Source: WJMD01 sp964596015 (GTDB lineage: Bacteria > Joyebacterota > Joyebacteria > Joyebacterales > Joyebacteraceae). Taken from it: 13,473 bases of DNA. The stretch spans positions 1 through 13,473 of the forward strand of contig CAZQSB010000055.1 in NCBI GenBank assembly GCA_964596015.1. Reading direction: 5' to 3'. Position numbers and translations under genes: made by a program. Below, one piece after another: positions 1 to 6,640 of this stretch. The notes beneath the pieces were generated by a model. It saw only the letters and a list, made by a program, of their open reading frames with translations. It made no database searches and had not been told where the DNA came from. The first letter of the stretch is position 1. Every line of letters starts with the position of its first letter.

Positions 1-158
1 GCTGAAAGCATCTAAGCGCGAAGCCTCCTCCAAGACGAGGCATCCCGTGGGGTAACCCACCTGAAGGCTCGTCGTAGATGACGACGTGGATAGGCCGGAG
101 GTGTAAGGGGAGCAATTCCTTTAGCCGACCGGTACTAATAGGCCGTGAGGCTTGACCA
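1..158 (+). rRNA. rrl: 23S ribosomal RNA, 3' end (partial)
   Basis: This is the 3'-terminal part of domain VI of large-subunit rRNA; the 5' part lies outside the window. Recognisable conserved pieces in order are GCTGAAAGCATCTAAGCG at the left edge, GATAGGCCGG near 90-99, ACCGGTACTAATAGGCCGTG near 128-145, and the closing GAGGCTTGACCA, which matches the bacterial 23S terminus. The exact mature 3' end is estimated to within a few bases. The gene reads towards the 5S gene in the standard 23S-5S order, so the window holds the tail of an rRNA operon whose 16S gene would lie to the left. Confidence 0.97.
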
Positions 159-330
159 CTATATAACGTTCCATCGATGCGACTTCCCATCCGATCCTAT
201 GAGTTGTCTTGAACTCTGGCACCTGGCTCGTTCGGTCAGCGATTCAGCTCGCAAGAGACCGGTGGGGCCCACGGAGCCTGGCCCCGTGCCGGGTGCCGAG
301 CATCAGCCGGGAGAATCCCGGCGACAGCTT
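159..330 (+). other. 23S-5S internal transcribed spacer with hairpins
   Basis: This 172-base spacer holds no tRNA and no convincing coding sequence. Three inverted repeats could fold in the precursor RNA: GAGTT/AACTC at 201-205 and 212-216; GGGGCC/GGCCCC at 264-269 and 280-285, extendable outward by G-U pairs; and a perfect 7-bp stem GCCGGGA/TCCCGGC at 306-312 and 316-322 around a GAA loop, ending eight bases before the estimated 5S start. Such stems usually guide rRNA processing, but that role is inferred here. Confidence 0.6.
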
Positions 331-450
331 GTTTCGGTGGCGATGGCGGAGGGGAAACACCTGTTCCCATTTCGAACACAGTAGTTAAGCCCTCCAGCGC
401 CGATGGTACTGCTTGGGTGACCTTGTGGGAGAGTAGGACGCTGCCGAGAC
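331..450 (+). rRNA. rrf: 5S ribosomal RNA
   Basis: The interior matches the bacterial 5S consensus: GGTGGCGATGGCGGAGGGG near 336-354, CACCTGTTCCCAT and CGAACACAG in loops B/C, GTTAAGCCCTCCAGCGCC, GATGGTACTGC, and the closing GAGAGTAGG. Helix I can be drawn directly: bases about 331-341 (GTTTCGGTGGC) pair with about 440-450 (GCTGCCGAGAC) with a few G-U pairs, which sets both ends to within one or two bases. The length of about 120 nt is normal. It follows 23S in the usual order and is followed at once by a terminator, so it is the last gene of the rRNA operon. Confidence 0.96.
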
Positions 451-454
451 GTAC

Positions 455-495
455 GGACCCCCCGCTCCTGACGGTGCGGGGGGTTCGCTTTTTTT
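455..495 (+). terminator. Intrinsic terminator of the rRNA operon
   Basis: A strong GC-rich hairpin is followed by seven T residues. The arms are about 455-465 (GGACCCCCCGC) and 476-486 (GCGGGGGGTTC), including six consecutive C-G pairs, with a 10-base loop at 466-475. The T-tract is 489-495. It sits just after 5S and faces the direction of rRNA transcription, so it should isolate the rRNA operon from the downstream protein genes. Confidence 0.93.
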
Positions 496-567
496 GTGCC
501 CCGTGACACGCCGCGTTCCGCGCGGGCGCGACGCCGCCGTGAGTCCTGCCGGACCTGGTGCGCGGCA

Positions 568-594
568 CGCGCGGTATGCGCGCGGTATGCGCGG
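568..594. repeat. 11-bp tandem repeat, two copies plus a partial third
   Basis: The unit CGCGCGGTATG occurs at 568-578 and again at 579-589, and a third partial copy (CGCGG) begins at 590. Because CGCGC in one copy is complementary to GCGCG across the unit junction, each copy can form a 5-bp hairpin with a GGTAT loop: 568-572 with 578-582, and 579-583 with 589-593. The two hairpins overlap, so they are mutually exclusive folds. It lies just upstream of the predicted promoter. Its role is unknown, and it may be simple replication-slippage sequence. Confidence 0.7.
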
Positions 595-601
595 GCCGCG
601 C

Positions 602-631
602 TTGACGCTTCCGACGCGCGCTTGGTACTCT
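602..631 (+). promoter_or_regulatory. Probable sigma70-type promoter for the lipoprotein-dnaE genes
   Basis: The -35 candidate TTGACG (602-607) and the -10 candidate TACTCT (626-631) are separated by 18 bases. The -35 is close to consensus and the -10 is weak. Support comes from resemblance to the much stronger promoter at 4822-4850: both read TTGAC, then a purine, then CTT, and both have TGGTA entering the -10. It would start transcription near 638, giving a leader of about 80 bases before the ATG at 717. Confidence 0.5.
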
Positions 632-716
632 CGGCGTACGCCCGCCCGGGACCCTTTTCCCGCGGGCGCCCCGTCTGCATTCCACCATGTGACGACGCGT
701 CCCGAAGGAGGGTCGG

Positions 717-1322
717 ATGAACGTTCTGGCGAAGCGACTCTGGCCGCTCGCTCTGTCGGCCGTCCTCGCGGCGTCGGGCTGCGGAAGTCCAGGAGCCGCG
801 GTCGATACGACAGCCGAGGCGGGGGGCGATTCCCCGGAGCTTCCCAGATGGGTCCGTATCGTGCCCGTCGAAAGCGGCGGCAGGTCGTGGTACGTCGGCG
901 CGGTCTCGATGGCGACTTCGGACAAGGCCGCGCTGGACCAGGCATACCTTGACGCGCTGTCTCAGATCTCCCGCGACGCGCGGGAGCGGTTCGCAGCTCT
1001 CATCACCGAGGCCAACGCGCGCTCCGGCGTGGCGCTCAAGCCGATCGAGCGCTTTCAGCTCTCCGACGTCGGCAGACAGAGCTACGCGACGGCGGTCGAG
1101 GGGGCCGCCGTCCTCGAGGAAACGCACGTCGTGCCGTGCGTGGAGGGCGGAGGGACCATCTGCCAGGGTTACGTCCTGGTCGCCGTCCCGTCCGAGGTCT
1201 GGGTGCGCGAGCTCGACGAGACGCTCCACGAGCTCCGCGCGGAAGAGGTCGGCGACGCCAACAAGCAGATGCTCGAGTATCTCGATTGGATGATCCGACA
1301 TCAGGAGCGCAACGACAGCTGA
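717..1322 (+). CDS. LPP20-like outer-membrane/periplasmic lipoprotein
   Basis: This 201-residue protein has a lipoprotein-like N-terminus: basic residues (K6, R7), a hydrophobic stretch to about residue 20, then Ala-Ser-Gly-Cys with C22 as the likely lipidated cysteine (the lipobox has Ala rather than Leu/Val at -3, so it is not ideal). After a low-complexity linker, Pro-Arg-Trp-Val at 43-46 leads into a domain with a Tyr-Val-Gly pattern and an Ala-rich helix (about 66-90). That arrangement resembles LPP20-family lipoproteins, whose molecular role is generally unclear. The start is well supported by AAGGAGGG four bases upstream. It ends 19 bases before dnaE, so the two are probably co-transcribed, but no functional link is evident. 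The lipoprotein call is firmer than the family call. Confidence 0.72.
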   Translation: MNVLAKRLWPLALSAVLAASGCGSPGAAVDTTAEAGGDSPELPRWVRIVPVESGGRSWYVGAVSMATSDKAALDQAYLDALSQISRDARERFAALITEANARSGVALKPIERFQLSDVGRQSYATAVEGAAVLEETHVVPCVEGGGTICQGYVLVAVPSEVWVRELDETLHELRAEEVGDANKQMLEYLDWMIRHQERNDS

Positions 1323-1341
1323 CGACAGCCTGGGCCAGACA

Positions 1342-4300
1342 ATGCAGCACGCCGATTTCGTCCATCTGCACTGCCACTCCGAGTACAGCCTGCTGGACGG
1401 CGCCTGCCGCATCGACCGGATGGTCGCCGCGGCGCGCGACTTCCGCATGCCTGCGCTGGCCATCACGGATCACGGCACCATGTTCGGCGCGATCGAGTTC
1501 TACGCCTGCGCGATGGAGGCGGGGGTCAAGCCGATCATCGGAATGGAGGCGTACGTCGATCCCGCCGGGCTTTCCGCGCGGAGAGAGGGACGGGCGTCCG
1601 AGGGGTACCATCACATCGTGCTCCTCGCGAGGAACGCCGCCGGCTACCGGAACCTCATGCGCCTGTCCACGGCGGGCTTCATCCAGGGGTTCTACTACAA
1701 GCCTCGCATCGATCTCGAACTTCTTCGGGAACACTCCGACGGTCTCATCGCTACGACGGCCTGTCTCAAGGGACGGCCCGCGCAGGCGCTCCTCGCGGGA
1801 GACGAGGAGGCCGCGAGAAAGGCCATCATCGAGCTCGCCGAGACCTTCGGCGAGGGGAACCTCTATCTGGAGATCCAGAACCACGGTCTCAGGGAGGAGG
1901 AGACCGTTCGCGAGGGGTACGCGGGTCTCGGCCGAGAGCTCGGGATCCCGCTGGTCGCGGCCAACGACTGCCACTATCTCAGCCGGGAGGCAGCAGCGGC
2001 TCACGACGTCCTCCTCTGCATCCAGACCGGGAAGGAGATCGACGACGGCTCCCGGATGCGGATGCCGAACGATGAGTTCTACCTCAAGTCGCCGGAGGAG
2101 ATGAGGGAGCTCTTCGCGGAGCACCCGGAGGCCTGCGACAGCACCATCGAGATCGCCGAGAGGTGTAACCTCTCACTCGAGTTCGGAACGGTCCACATGC
2201 CGAGGTTCCCGCTTCCCGAGGGCGCGCGCTCCGCCGGGGAGCACCTGTCCGCCCTTGCCCGCAAGGGGATCGAGGAGCGATACGAACTCGTCACCGACGA
2301 GGTCGAGGAACGTCTGGAGAAGGAACTTCAGCTCATCGACGAGATGGGCTTCTCCGGGTACTTCCTCATCGTCCACGACTTCATTCACGAGGCCCGGCGT
2401 CGCGGCATCCCCGTCGGACCGGGGCGCGGCTCCGCCGCGGCCAGCATCGTGAGCTACGCGCTCGGGATCACCCAGCTCGATCCGCTCCACTACGGTCTCG
2501 TCTTCGAGCGATTTCTGAACCCCGCCCGCAGAAGCATGCCCGACTTCGATATCGACTTCTGCTACGAGCGGCGGGACGAGATCATCGAATACGTGACCGG
2601 GAAGTACGGGCGCGAGTCGGTGGCGCAGGTCATCACGTTCGGGACCATGCAGGCGCGCGCGGCGGTGCGCGACGTCGGTCGCGTTCTCAAGTTCCCCTAC
2701 TCCGAGGTCGACCGCGTCGCGAAGCTGATCCCCCGCGAGCTCAACATCACGCTGGACGAGGCGCTCGAGAAGGAGCCGGAGCTTCGGGCCCTTGTCGATT
2801 CCGACGAACGGTACCGGCGGCTCATCGACTACGCGCGCGACCTCGAGGGGCTCGCCCGCCACGCGTCGACTCACGCGGCGGGCGTCATCATCGCGCCGGG
2901 CAGGATCGAGGAGTGGTCGCCGCTTTTCAAATCGACACGCGACGAGATCACGACCCAGTACGCCATGAAGTCGCTGGCGAAGATCGGTCTCCTCAAGTTC
3001 GACTTTCTGGGACTCCGGACCCTCACGGTCATCCATGACTGCCTCGAGATGATCCGGGAGACCCGCGGCGTGGACCTCCAGCCCGCGGGCATCCCGCTCG
3101 ACGATCCGGAGACCTACGAGATGCTCTCCACCGGCTGCACCGTCGGCGTGTTCCAGCTCGAGTCCTCCGGCATGCGCGACCTGGTGCGCAAGATGCGGCC
3201 GGAGCGCATTGAGGACGTCATCGCCGTGAACGCCCTCTTCCGGCCGGGCCCCCTTCGTTCGGGCATGGTGGACGACTTCGTGAAGAGGAAGCACGGGCGT
3301 CAGAAGGTCACCTACGTCCATCCTGCGGTCGAGCCGGTCCTCAGGGAGACGCACGGCGTCATCGCCTACCAGGAGCAGGTCATGCAGCTCGCGAGCTCGG
3401 TCGCCGGGTTCTCGATGAGCCAGGCCGACGTGCTCCTGAACGCCATGCGGAAGAAGCTCGAGGACCAGATGGTCGTCCAGCGCGAGGACTTCATCCGCGG
3501 AGCCGTCGACAGAGGCGTCCCGAAGAAGAAGGCAGAGGCCATCTTCGAACAGATGGGGCACTTCGCGGGCTACGGGTTCAACAAGGCCCACAGCGCTTCG
3601 TACGCGGTGCTGGCGGTGCGCACGGGGTACCTCAAGACGCACTACCCGGCCGAGTTCATGGCGGCGACCCTGACGAGCGAGATGCACAATTCCGATCGCA
3701 TCGTCGTGCTCATCAACGAGTGTCGCAGAATGGGCATCCGGGTCCTTCCTCCGAACGTGAATCGCGGGCGGGCCGGTTTCCGCGCCACGCCGGACGGCGA
3801 CATTGAGTACGGCCTGGCCGCCATCAAGAACGTCGGCCGCTCCGCCGTTCAGTGCATCGTCGCGGCGCGCGAGGAGAACGGGCGCTTCGAGGACCTCTTC
3901 GACCTGACATCGCGGGTCGACCTTAGGCTGGTCAACAAGCGCGTTCTCGAGAGCCTGGCGGCGGCCGGCGCCCTGGATGAACTGCACGGCCACAGGGCGC
4001 AGCAGTTCGACGCGTCCGGCGCCGCGCACGACATCGGCCAGCGGGCCCAGCGCGAGCGGGATTCCGGGCAGATGTCACTTCTGGACGGACTGGCGGCGGA
4101 GGAGTCCTCTCCACGACCCAGGAAGCTCCCCGAGGTCGCTCCCTGGAGCGACATCGAGTCGCTCGCCAGGGAGAAGGCCGTTCTCGGTCTCTACGTCTCC
4201 GGACACCCGCTGACAAGGTACGAGCGCGAGCTCGCCACCTTCGCGACGGCCACGATCTCCGACCTTCCCGAGCTCGAGGACGGCGAGCCCGTTCGCATCG

Positions 4301-4821
4301 GAGGGATCGTCGAGGATATCAAGACGACGACCGACAGGAAGGGCGAGCGCATGGCGTTCGTGACCGTCGAGGACTTCACCGGCAGGGTGGAGCTCCTCGT
4401 CTTCGCCGGGTGCTACGCGAAGAAGCAGCACGAACTCGCGCGGGACGCGACCATCATCGTCGAGGGGCGCATCTCGACCCGCGAGGAGGAGGAGCCGAAG
4501 ATCATCGTCGAGAACATCGTCCCGCTCGCGAGGGCCTATCAGCAGTTTGTTGAGAAGATCGTGATCTCGCTCTCGACCCCGGGCCTCGAGGAGGAATCAC
4601 TCATCGAGCTTCGCGCGCTTCTCGAGCGCCATCCGGGACGGATACCTGTTACCCTGTCTGTGAAGACCGCCGGGGGCGATGTCGTCACAGTGGAGACCGG
4701 CGGGGTCCGGGTCGAGCCGTCTCGTCGGTTGGCCGAACTCCTGACCGAACTCGTGGGCGGCTCGAACGTCACGTTCGCGGGGGCGTCCGCGGGCGTCAGA
4801 GTCCCGGAACCTGCTTTCTGA
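1342..4821 (+). CDS. dnaE: DNA polymerase III subunit alpha (DnaE)
   Basis: This is the replicative DNA polymerase catalytic subunit, which extends primers at the replication fork as part of the holoenzyme. At 1159 residues it is almost exactly the length of E. coli DnaE. An N-terminal PHP domain (about 5-270) keeps the metal-ligand set H10, H12, D19, H44, E69, H90/H91, C141, D209 and H211. The polymerase palm carries Pro-Asp-Phe-Asp-Ile-Asp-Phe, with catalytic D401 and D403, and a third aspartate D554 in Lys-Phe-Asp-Phe-Leu-Gly. Conserved finger blocks follow (FQLESSGMRDL, NALFRPGPLRSGM, FNKAHSASYA). Gln-Met-Ser-Leu-Leu at 910-914 is a probable beta-clamp-binding motif, and an OB-fold lies near 983-1060. 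The start gives the canonical FVHLHCHSEYSLLDGA N-terminus, although no strong ribosome site precedes it. The TGA is abutted directly by the next gene's promoter. Confidence 0.98.
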   Translation: MQHADFVHLHCHSEYSLLDGACRIDRMVAAARDFRMPALAITDHGTMFGAIEFYACAMEAGVKPIIGMEAYVDPAGLSARREGRASEGYHHIVLLARNAAGYRNLMRLSTAGFIQGFYYKPRIDLELLREHSDGLIATTACLKGRPAQALLAGDEEAARKAIIELAETFGEGNLYLEIQNHGLREEETVREGYAGLGRELGIPLVAANDCHYLSREAAAAHDVLLCIQTGKEIDDGSRMRMPNDEFYLKSPEEMRELFAEHPEACDSTIEIAERCNLSLEFGTVHMPRFPLPEGARSAGEHLSALARKGIEERYELVTDEVEERLEKELQLIDEMGFSGYFLIVHDFIHEARRRGIPVGPGRGSAAASIVSYALGITQLDPLHYGLVFERFLNPARRSMPDFDIDFCYERRDEIIEYVTGKYGRESVAQVITFGTMQARAAVRDVGRVLKFPYSEVDRVAKLIPRELNITLDEALEKEPELRALVDSDERYRRLIDYARDLEGLARHASTHAAGVIIAPGRIEEWSPLFKSTRDEITTQYAMKSLAKIGLLKFDFLGLRTLTVIHDCLEMIRETRGVDLQPAGIPLDDPETYEMLSTGCTVGVFQLESSGMRDLVRKMRPERIEDVIAVNALFRPGPLRSGMVDDFVKRKHGRQKVTYVHPAVEPVLRETHGVIAYQEQVMQLASSVAGFSMSQADVLLNAMRKKLEDQMVVQREDFIRGAVDRGVPKKKAEAIFEQMGHFAGYGFNKAHSASYAVLAVRTGYLKTHYPAEFMAATLTSEMHNSDRIVVLINECRRMGIRVLPPNVNRGRAGFRATPDGDIEYGLAAIKNVGRSAVQCIVAAREENGRFEDLFDLTSRVDLRLVNKRVLESLAAAGALDELHGHRAQQFDASGAAHDIGQRAQRERDSGQMSLLDGLAAEESSPRPRKLPEVAPWSDIESLAREKAVLGLYVSGHPLTRYERELATFATATISDLPELEDGEPVRIGGIVEDIKTTTDRKGERMAFVTVEDFTGRVELLVFAGCYAKKQHELARDATIIVEGRISTREEEEPKIIVENIVPLARAYQQFVEKIVISLSTPGLEEESLIELRALLERHPGRIPVTLSVKTAGGDVVTVETGGVRVEPSRRLAELLTELVGGSNVTFAGASAGVRVPEPAF

Positions 4822-4850
4822 TTGACACTTGCGGAGGTCGCTGGTATATT
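4822..4850 (+). promoter_or_regulatory. Near-consensus sigma70 promoter for the barrel-accA gene cluster
   Basis: A perfect -35 hexamer TTGACA (4822-4827) is followed by a 17-base spacer and the -10 hexamer TATATT (4845-4850), which matches TATAAT at five of six positions. The -35 begins at the base immediately after the dnaE stop codon. Transcription would start near 4857, leaving a leader of about 43 bases before the ATG at 4900. This is the clearest protein-gene promoter in the window and probably drives the genes from 4900 onward. Confidence 0.88.
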
Positions 4851-4899
4851 CTGGTCACACAATCGGGGCGGTAAGCGCTCTCGGTGGGGGGCCGCTAAG

Positions 4900-5643
4900 A
4901 TGCTTATGAGATTGGCACTTACGGCCCTCGCTGTGCTCATGGGGGCCGCCGCCGCGCCGGCGCAGATGTATGGCGCTCCGTTCGTCGACCTGGTCGACAC
5001 GCCGACGGCCCACACGCTGTCGCGCGCCGGCTACAGCCTGTCCGTCAGGGTCACTCCCGGCGGGGGCGTCATTGGCGGCGTTCACGTCGGCGTGACGTCC
5101 TACGTGGGCGTCGGGCTGACGTACGGCGCGGGAAACGCCATCGGGACAGGCGAGCCCGACTGGAACGACCGCGTCGAGTTCGACATCAAACTGCGCGTGG
5201 CGGACGAGAGACAGGCCATTCCCGCCATCGCCGTGGGCTACGACTCCAGGGGCTACGGCGCGGAGCTCGAGGACGGAGGATACGAGAAGGCCTCCGTCGG
5301 GGTCTACATCGTGGCGACGAAGACGCTGCCCTTCTCCGACTACTGGCAGGTCTCGGCCGGCGCGGCGAGGACGCTCGAGATGAAGAAGGTCAGGCCCGAC
5401 TTCTTCGGAGGGCTCACGGCCCGCTTCTCGCAGGAGTTCTCGGTGGTCGCGGAGTACCATCTCGGGATCGACCGACTGCACGACGACGACGACTCGAAGA
5501 CCAGCTTCCTGAACGCGGGGCTCCGCTGGGTCTTCAACGACCGCCTCGAGCTCGACGTCTACTTCCGGAATCTGGTCGGTCCGAGCGAGTCGCCGGACCT
5601 CTCGTCTCGCTCGCTCGAGTTCGTCTTCTACGATTCGTTCTAG
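4900..5643 (+). CDS. YjbH-like outer-membrane beta-barrel protein
   Basis: This 247-residue protein begins with a clear signal peptide: R4, a hydrophobic core to about residue 19, and Ala-Pro-Ala with likely cleavage before Q22. The mature part is made of alternating Gly/aromatic beta strands, with Thr-Pro-Thr-Ala-His near its start, and ends in Tyr-Asp-Ser-Phe; a C-terminal Phe is typical of outer-membrane barrels. The general pattern resembles YjbH/exopolysaccharide-associated barrel proteins. I start it at ATG 4900 because an open frame running back to 4822 would overlap the promoter, whereas 4900 has a G-rich Shine-Dalgarno sequence (GGGGGG at 4886-4891) and gives a proper signal peptide; ATG 4906 is an alternative. 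It lies between dnaE and accA, 37 bases before accA. The barrel call is fairly sure, the YjbH family moderate. Confidence 0.7.
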   Translation: MLMRLALTALAVLMGAAAAPAQMYGAPFVDLVDTPTAHTLSRAGYSLSVRVTPGGGVIGGVHVGVTSYVGVGLTYGAGNAIGTGEPDWNDRVEFDIKLRVADERQAIPAIAVGYDSRGYGAELEDGGYEKASVGVYIVATKTLPFSDYWQVSAGAARTLEMKKVRPDFFGGLTARFSQEFSVVAEYHLGIDRLHDDDDSKTSFLNAGLRWVFNDRLELDVYFRNLVGPSESPDLSSRSLEFVFYDSF

Positions 5644-5665
5644 CCCGCTCCCGGAGTGGGGCGGG
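5644..5665 (+). other. mRNA hairpin just upstream of accA ribosome site
   Basis: The arms CCCGCTCC (5644-5651) and GGGGCGGG (5658-5665) form an 8-bp stem with one G-U pair and a 6-base loop. It starts right after the barrel gene's stop codon and ends four bases before the accA Shine-Dalgarno sequence at 5669-5674. There is no following T-tract, so it does not look like an intrinsic terminator. It could stabilise or process the transcript or tune accA translation; its function is inference. Confidence 0.5.
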
Positions 5666-5680
5666 GACGGGAGGTCTGGT

Positions 5681-6637
5681 ATGGTCGGCTGGCTCGAATT
5701 CGAGAAGCCCCTCCTCGAGCTGGAACAGCGGATCGACGAACTCAAGAGCTTCGCCGATGAGGAGAATATCGACGTCGCCCGGGAGCTCCGGCGGCTCGAG
5801 ACCAAGGCCGAGGACCTCAGACGGGACATCTACGGCAGGCTCTCGCGCTGGCAGGTCACCCAGATCGCCCGCCATCCCAGACGCCCGTATACCCTTGACT
5901 ATCTCGAGGCCCTCTCGACCGACTTCATCGAGCTCCACGGCGACCGCAGGTTCGGCGACGATCCGGCGATCGTCGCGGGGCTCGCGCGCTTCGGGAACCG
6001 CCGCATCGTGGTCGTCGGACACCAGAAGGGCCGCGACACCAAGGAGAACATCCGCAGGAACTTCGGCATGGCCAATCCGGAGGGCTACCGGAAGGCCCTC
6101 AGGGTCATGCGTCTGGCCGCGATGTTCGGGCGCCCGATCGTGACGTTCATCGACACGCCGGGAGCGTATCCCGGCGTCGGTGCGGAGGAGCGCGGGCAGG
6201 CGGAGGCCATCGCCTGGAATCTCCACGAGATGTCGAGGCTTCCCGTGCCGATCGTCGTCATCGTGATCGGCGAGGGGGGAAGCGGCGGCGCGCTGGGACT
6301 GGGCGTCGGCGACCGCGTGCTCATGCTCGAGTACTCGATCTACTCCGTTATCTCACCGGAGGGCTGCGCCTCGATCCTCTTCCGCGACGCGTCGAAGGCG
6401 CAGTCCGCCGCGGAAGCGATGAAGATCACGGCACCCGATCTCATGGAACTCGACGTGATCGACGAGATCGTGCCGGAACCGGTCGGCGGGGCTCACCGCG
6501 ACTGGAAGGCCGCGGCGAAGAAGGTCGGCGAGGCCATCGAGAGGCACCTCGCAGAGTTGTCCGGCAGGAGTCCCGAGGAGCTCATCCGGCAGCGGCTGGA
6601 CAAGTTCATGGCGATGGGCCGGTTCCGGGAGTCGTGA
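5681..6637 (+). CDS. accA: Acetyl-CoA carboxylase carboxyltransferase subunit alpha
   Basis: AccA pairs with AccD to transfer the carboxyl group from biotin on AccB to acetyl-CoA, giving malonyl-CoA, the first committed step of fatty-acid synthesis in the cytoplasm. The 318-residue length is standard. The N-terminal helical segment contains Leu-Glu-Phe-Glu-Lys-Pro near 5-10. The crotonase-like core shows FIELHGDRRFGDDPAI at about 82-97, GHQKGRDT (113-120), NFGMANPEGYRKALR (127-141), FIDTPGAYPG (156-165), the oxyanion loop GEGGSGGALG (198-207) and a Ser-Pro-Glu-Gly-Cys block at 225-229. The Shine-Dalgarno GGGAGG at 5669-5674, six bases upstream, fixes the start. accD is not in the window. dnaE next to accA is known from many bacteria; here one barrel gene intervenes. 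Confidence 0.97.
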   Translation: MVGWLEFEKPLLELEQRIDELKSFADEENIDVARELRRLETKAEDLRRDIYGRLSRWQVTQIARHPRRPYTLDYLEALSTDFIELHGDRRFGDDPAIVAGLARFGNRRIVVVGHQKGRDTKENIRRNFGMANPEGYRKALRVMRLAAMFGRPIVTFIDTPGAYPGVGAEERGQAEAIAWNLHEMSRLPVPIVVIVIGEGGSGGALGLGVGDRVLMLEYSIYSVISPEGCASILFRDASKAQSAAEAMKITAPDLMELDVIDEIVPEPVGGAHRDWKAAAKKVGEAIERHLAELSGRSPEELIRQRLDKFMAMGRFRES

Positions 6638-6640
6638 TCG

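Larger units (their letters stand above)
496..716. other. Intergenic region between rRNA operon and lipoprotein gene
   Basis: About 220 non-coding bases lie between the rRNA terminator and the next start codon. The region is very rich in CG and GC steps and holds the tandem repeat at 568-594, a probable promoter at 602-631, and a strong Shine-Dalgarno sequence (AAGGAGGG at 705-712) four bases before the ATG at 717. Reading frames that stay open here look like GC-rich shadows. They lack a convincing ribosome site and a recognisable product. Confidence 0.6.

Noticed and set aside
159..330. Possible tRNA gene in the 23S-5S spacer
   Set aside because: No T-loop consensus (GGTTCGAATCC-like), anticodon arm or CCA end was found.
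145..384. Small open frame over the 23S end, spacer and 5S
   Set aside because: It overlaps two rRNA genes and has no plausible ribosome site or protein motif.
494..952. Frames of 74-152 codons beginning just after the rRNA terminator
   Set aside because: They overlap the predicted promoter and the lipoprotein gene, are Arg-rich, and lack ribosome sites.
1136..2104. Plus-strand frame of about 322 codons overlapping the lipoprotein gene and dnaE
   Set aside because: The translation is Arg/Ser/Pro-rich low complexity in an alternate frame of two well-supported genes.
2173..4029. Open frame of about 618 codons on the minus strand inside dnaE
   Set aside because: It is entirely antisense to the certain dnaE gene, has no recognisable motif, and fits a composition shadow.
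4822..4899. N-terminal extension of the barrel gene to a TTG at 4822
   Set aside because: It would start inside the -35 box of the promoter, and the extra residues hide an otherwise clear signal peptide beginning at 4900.
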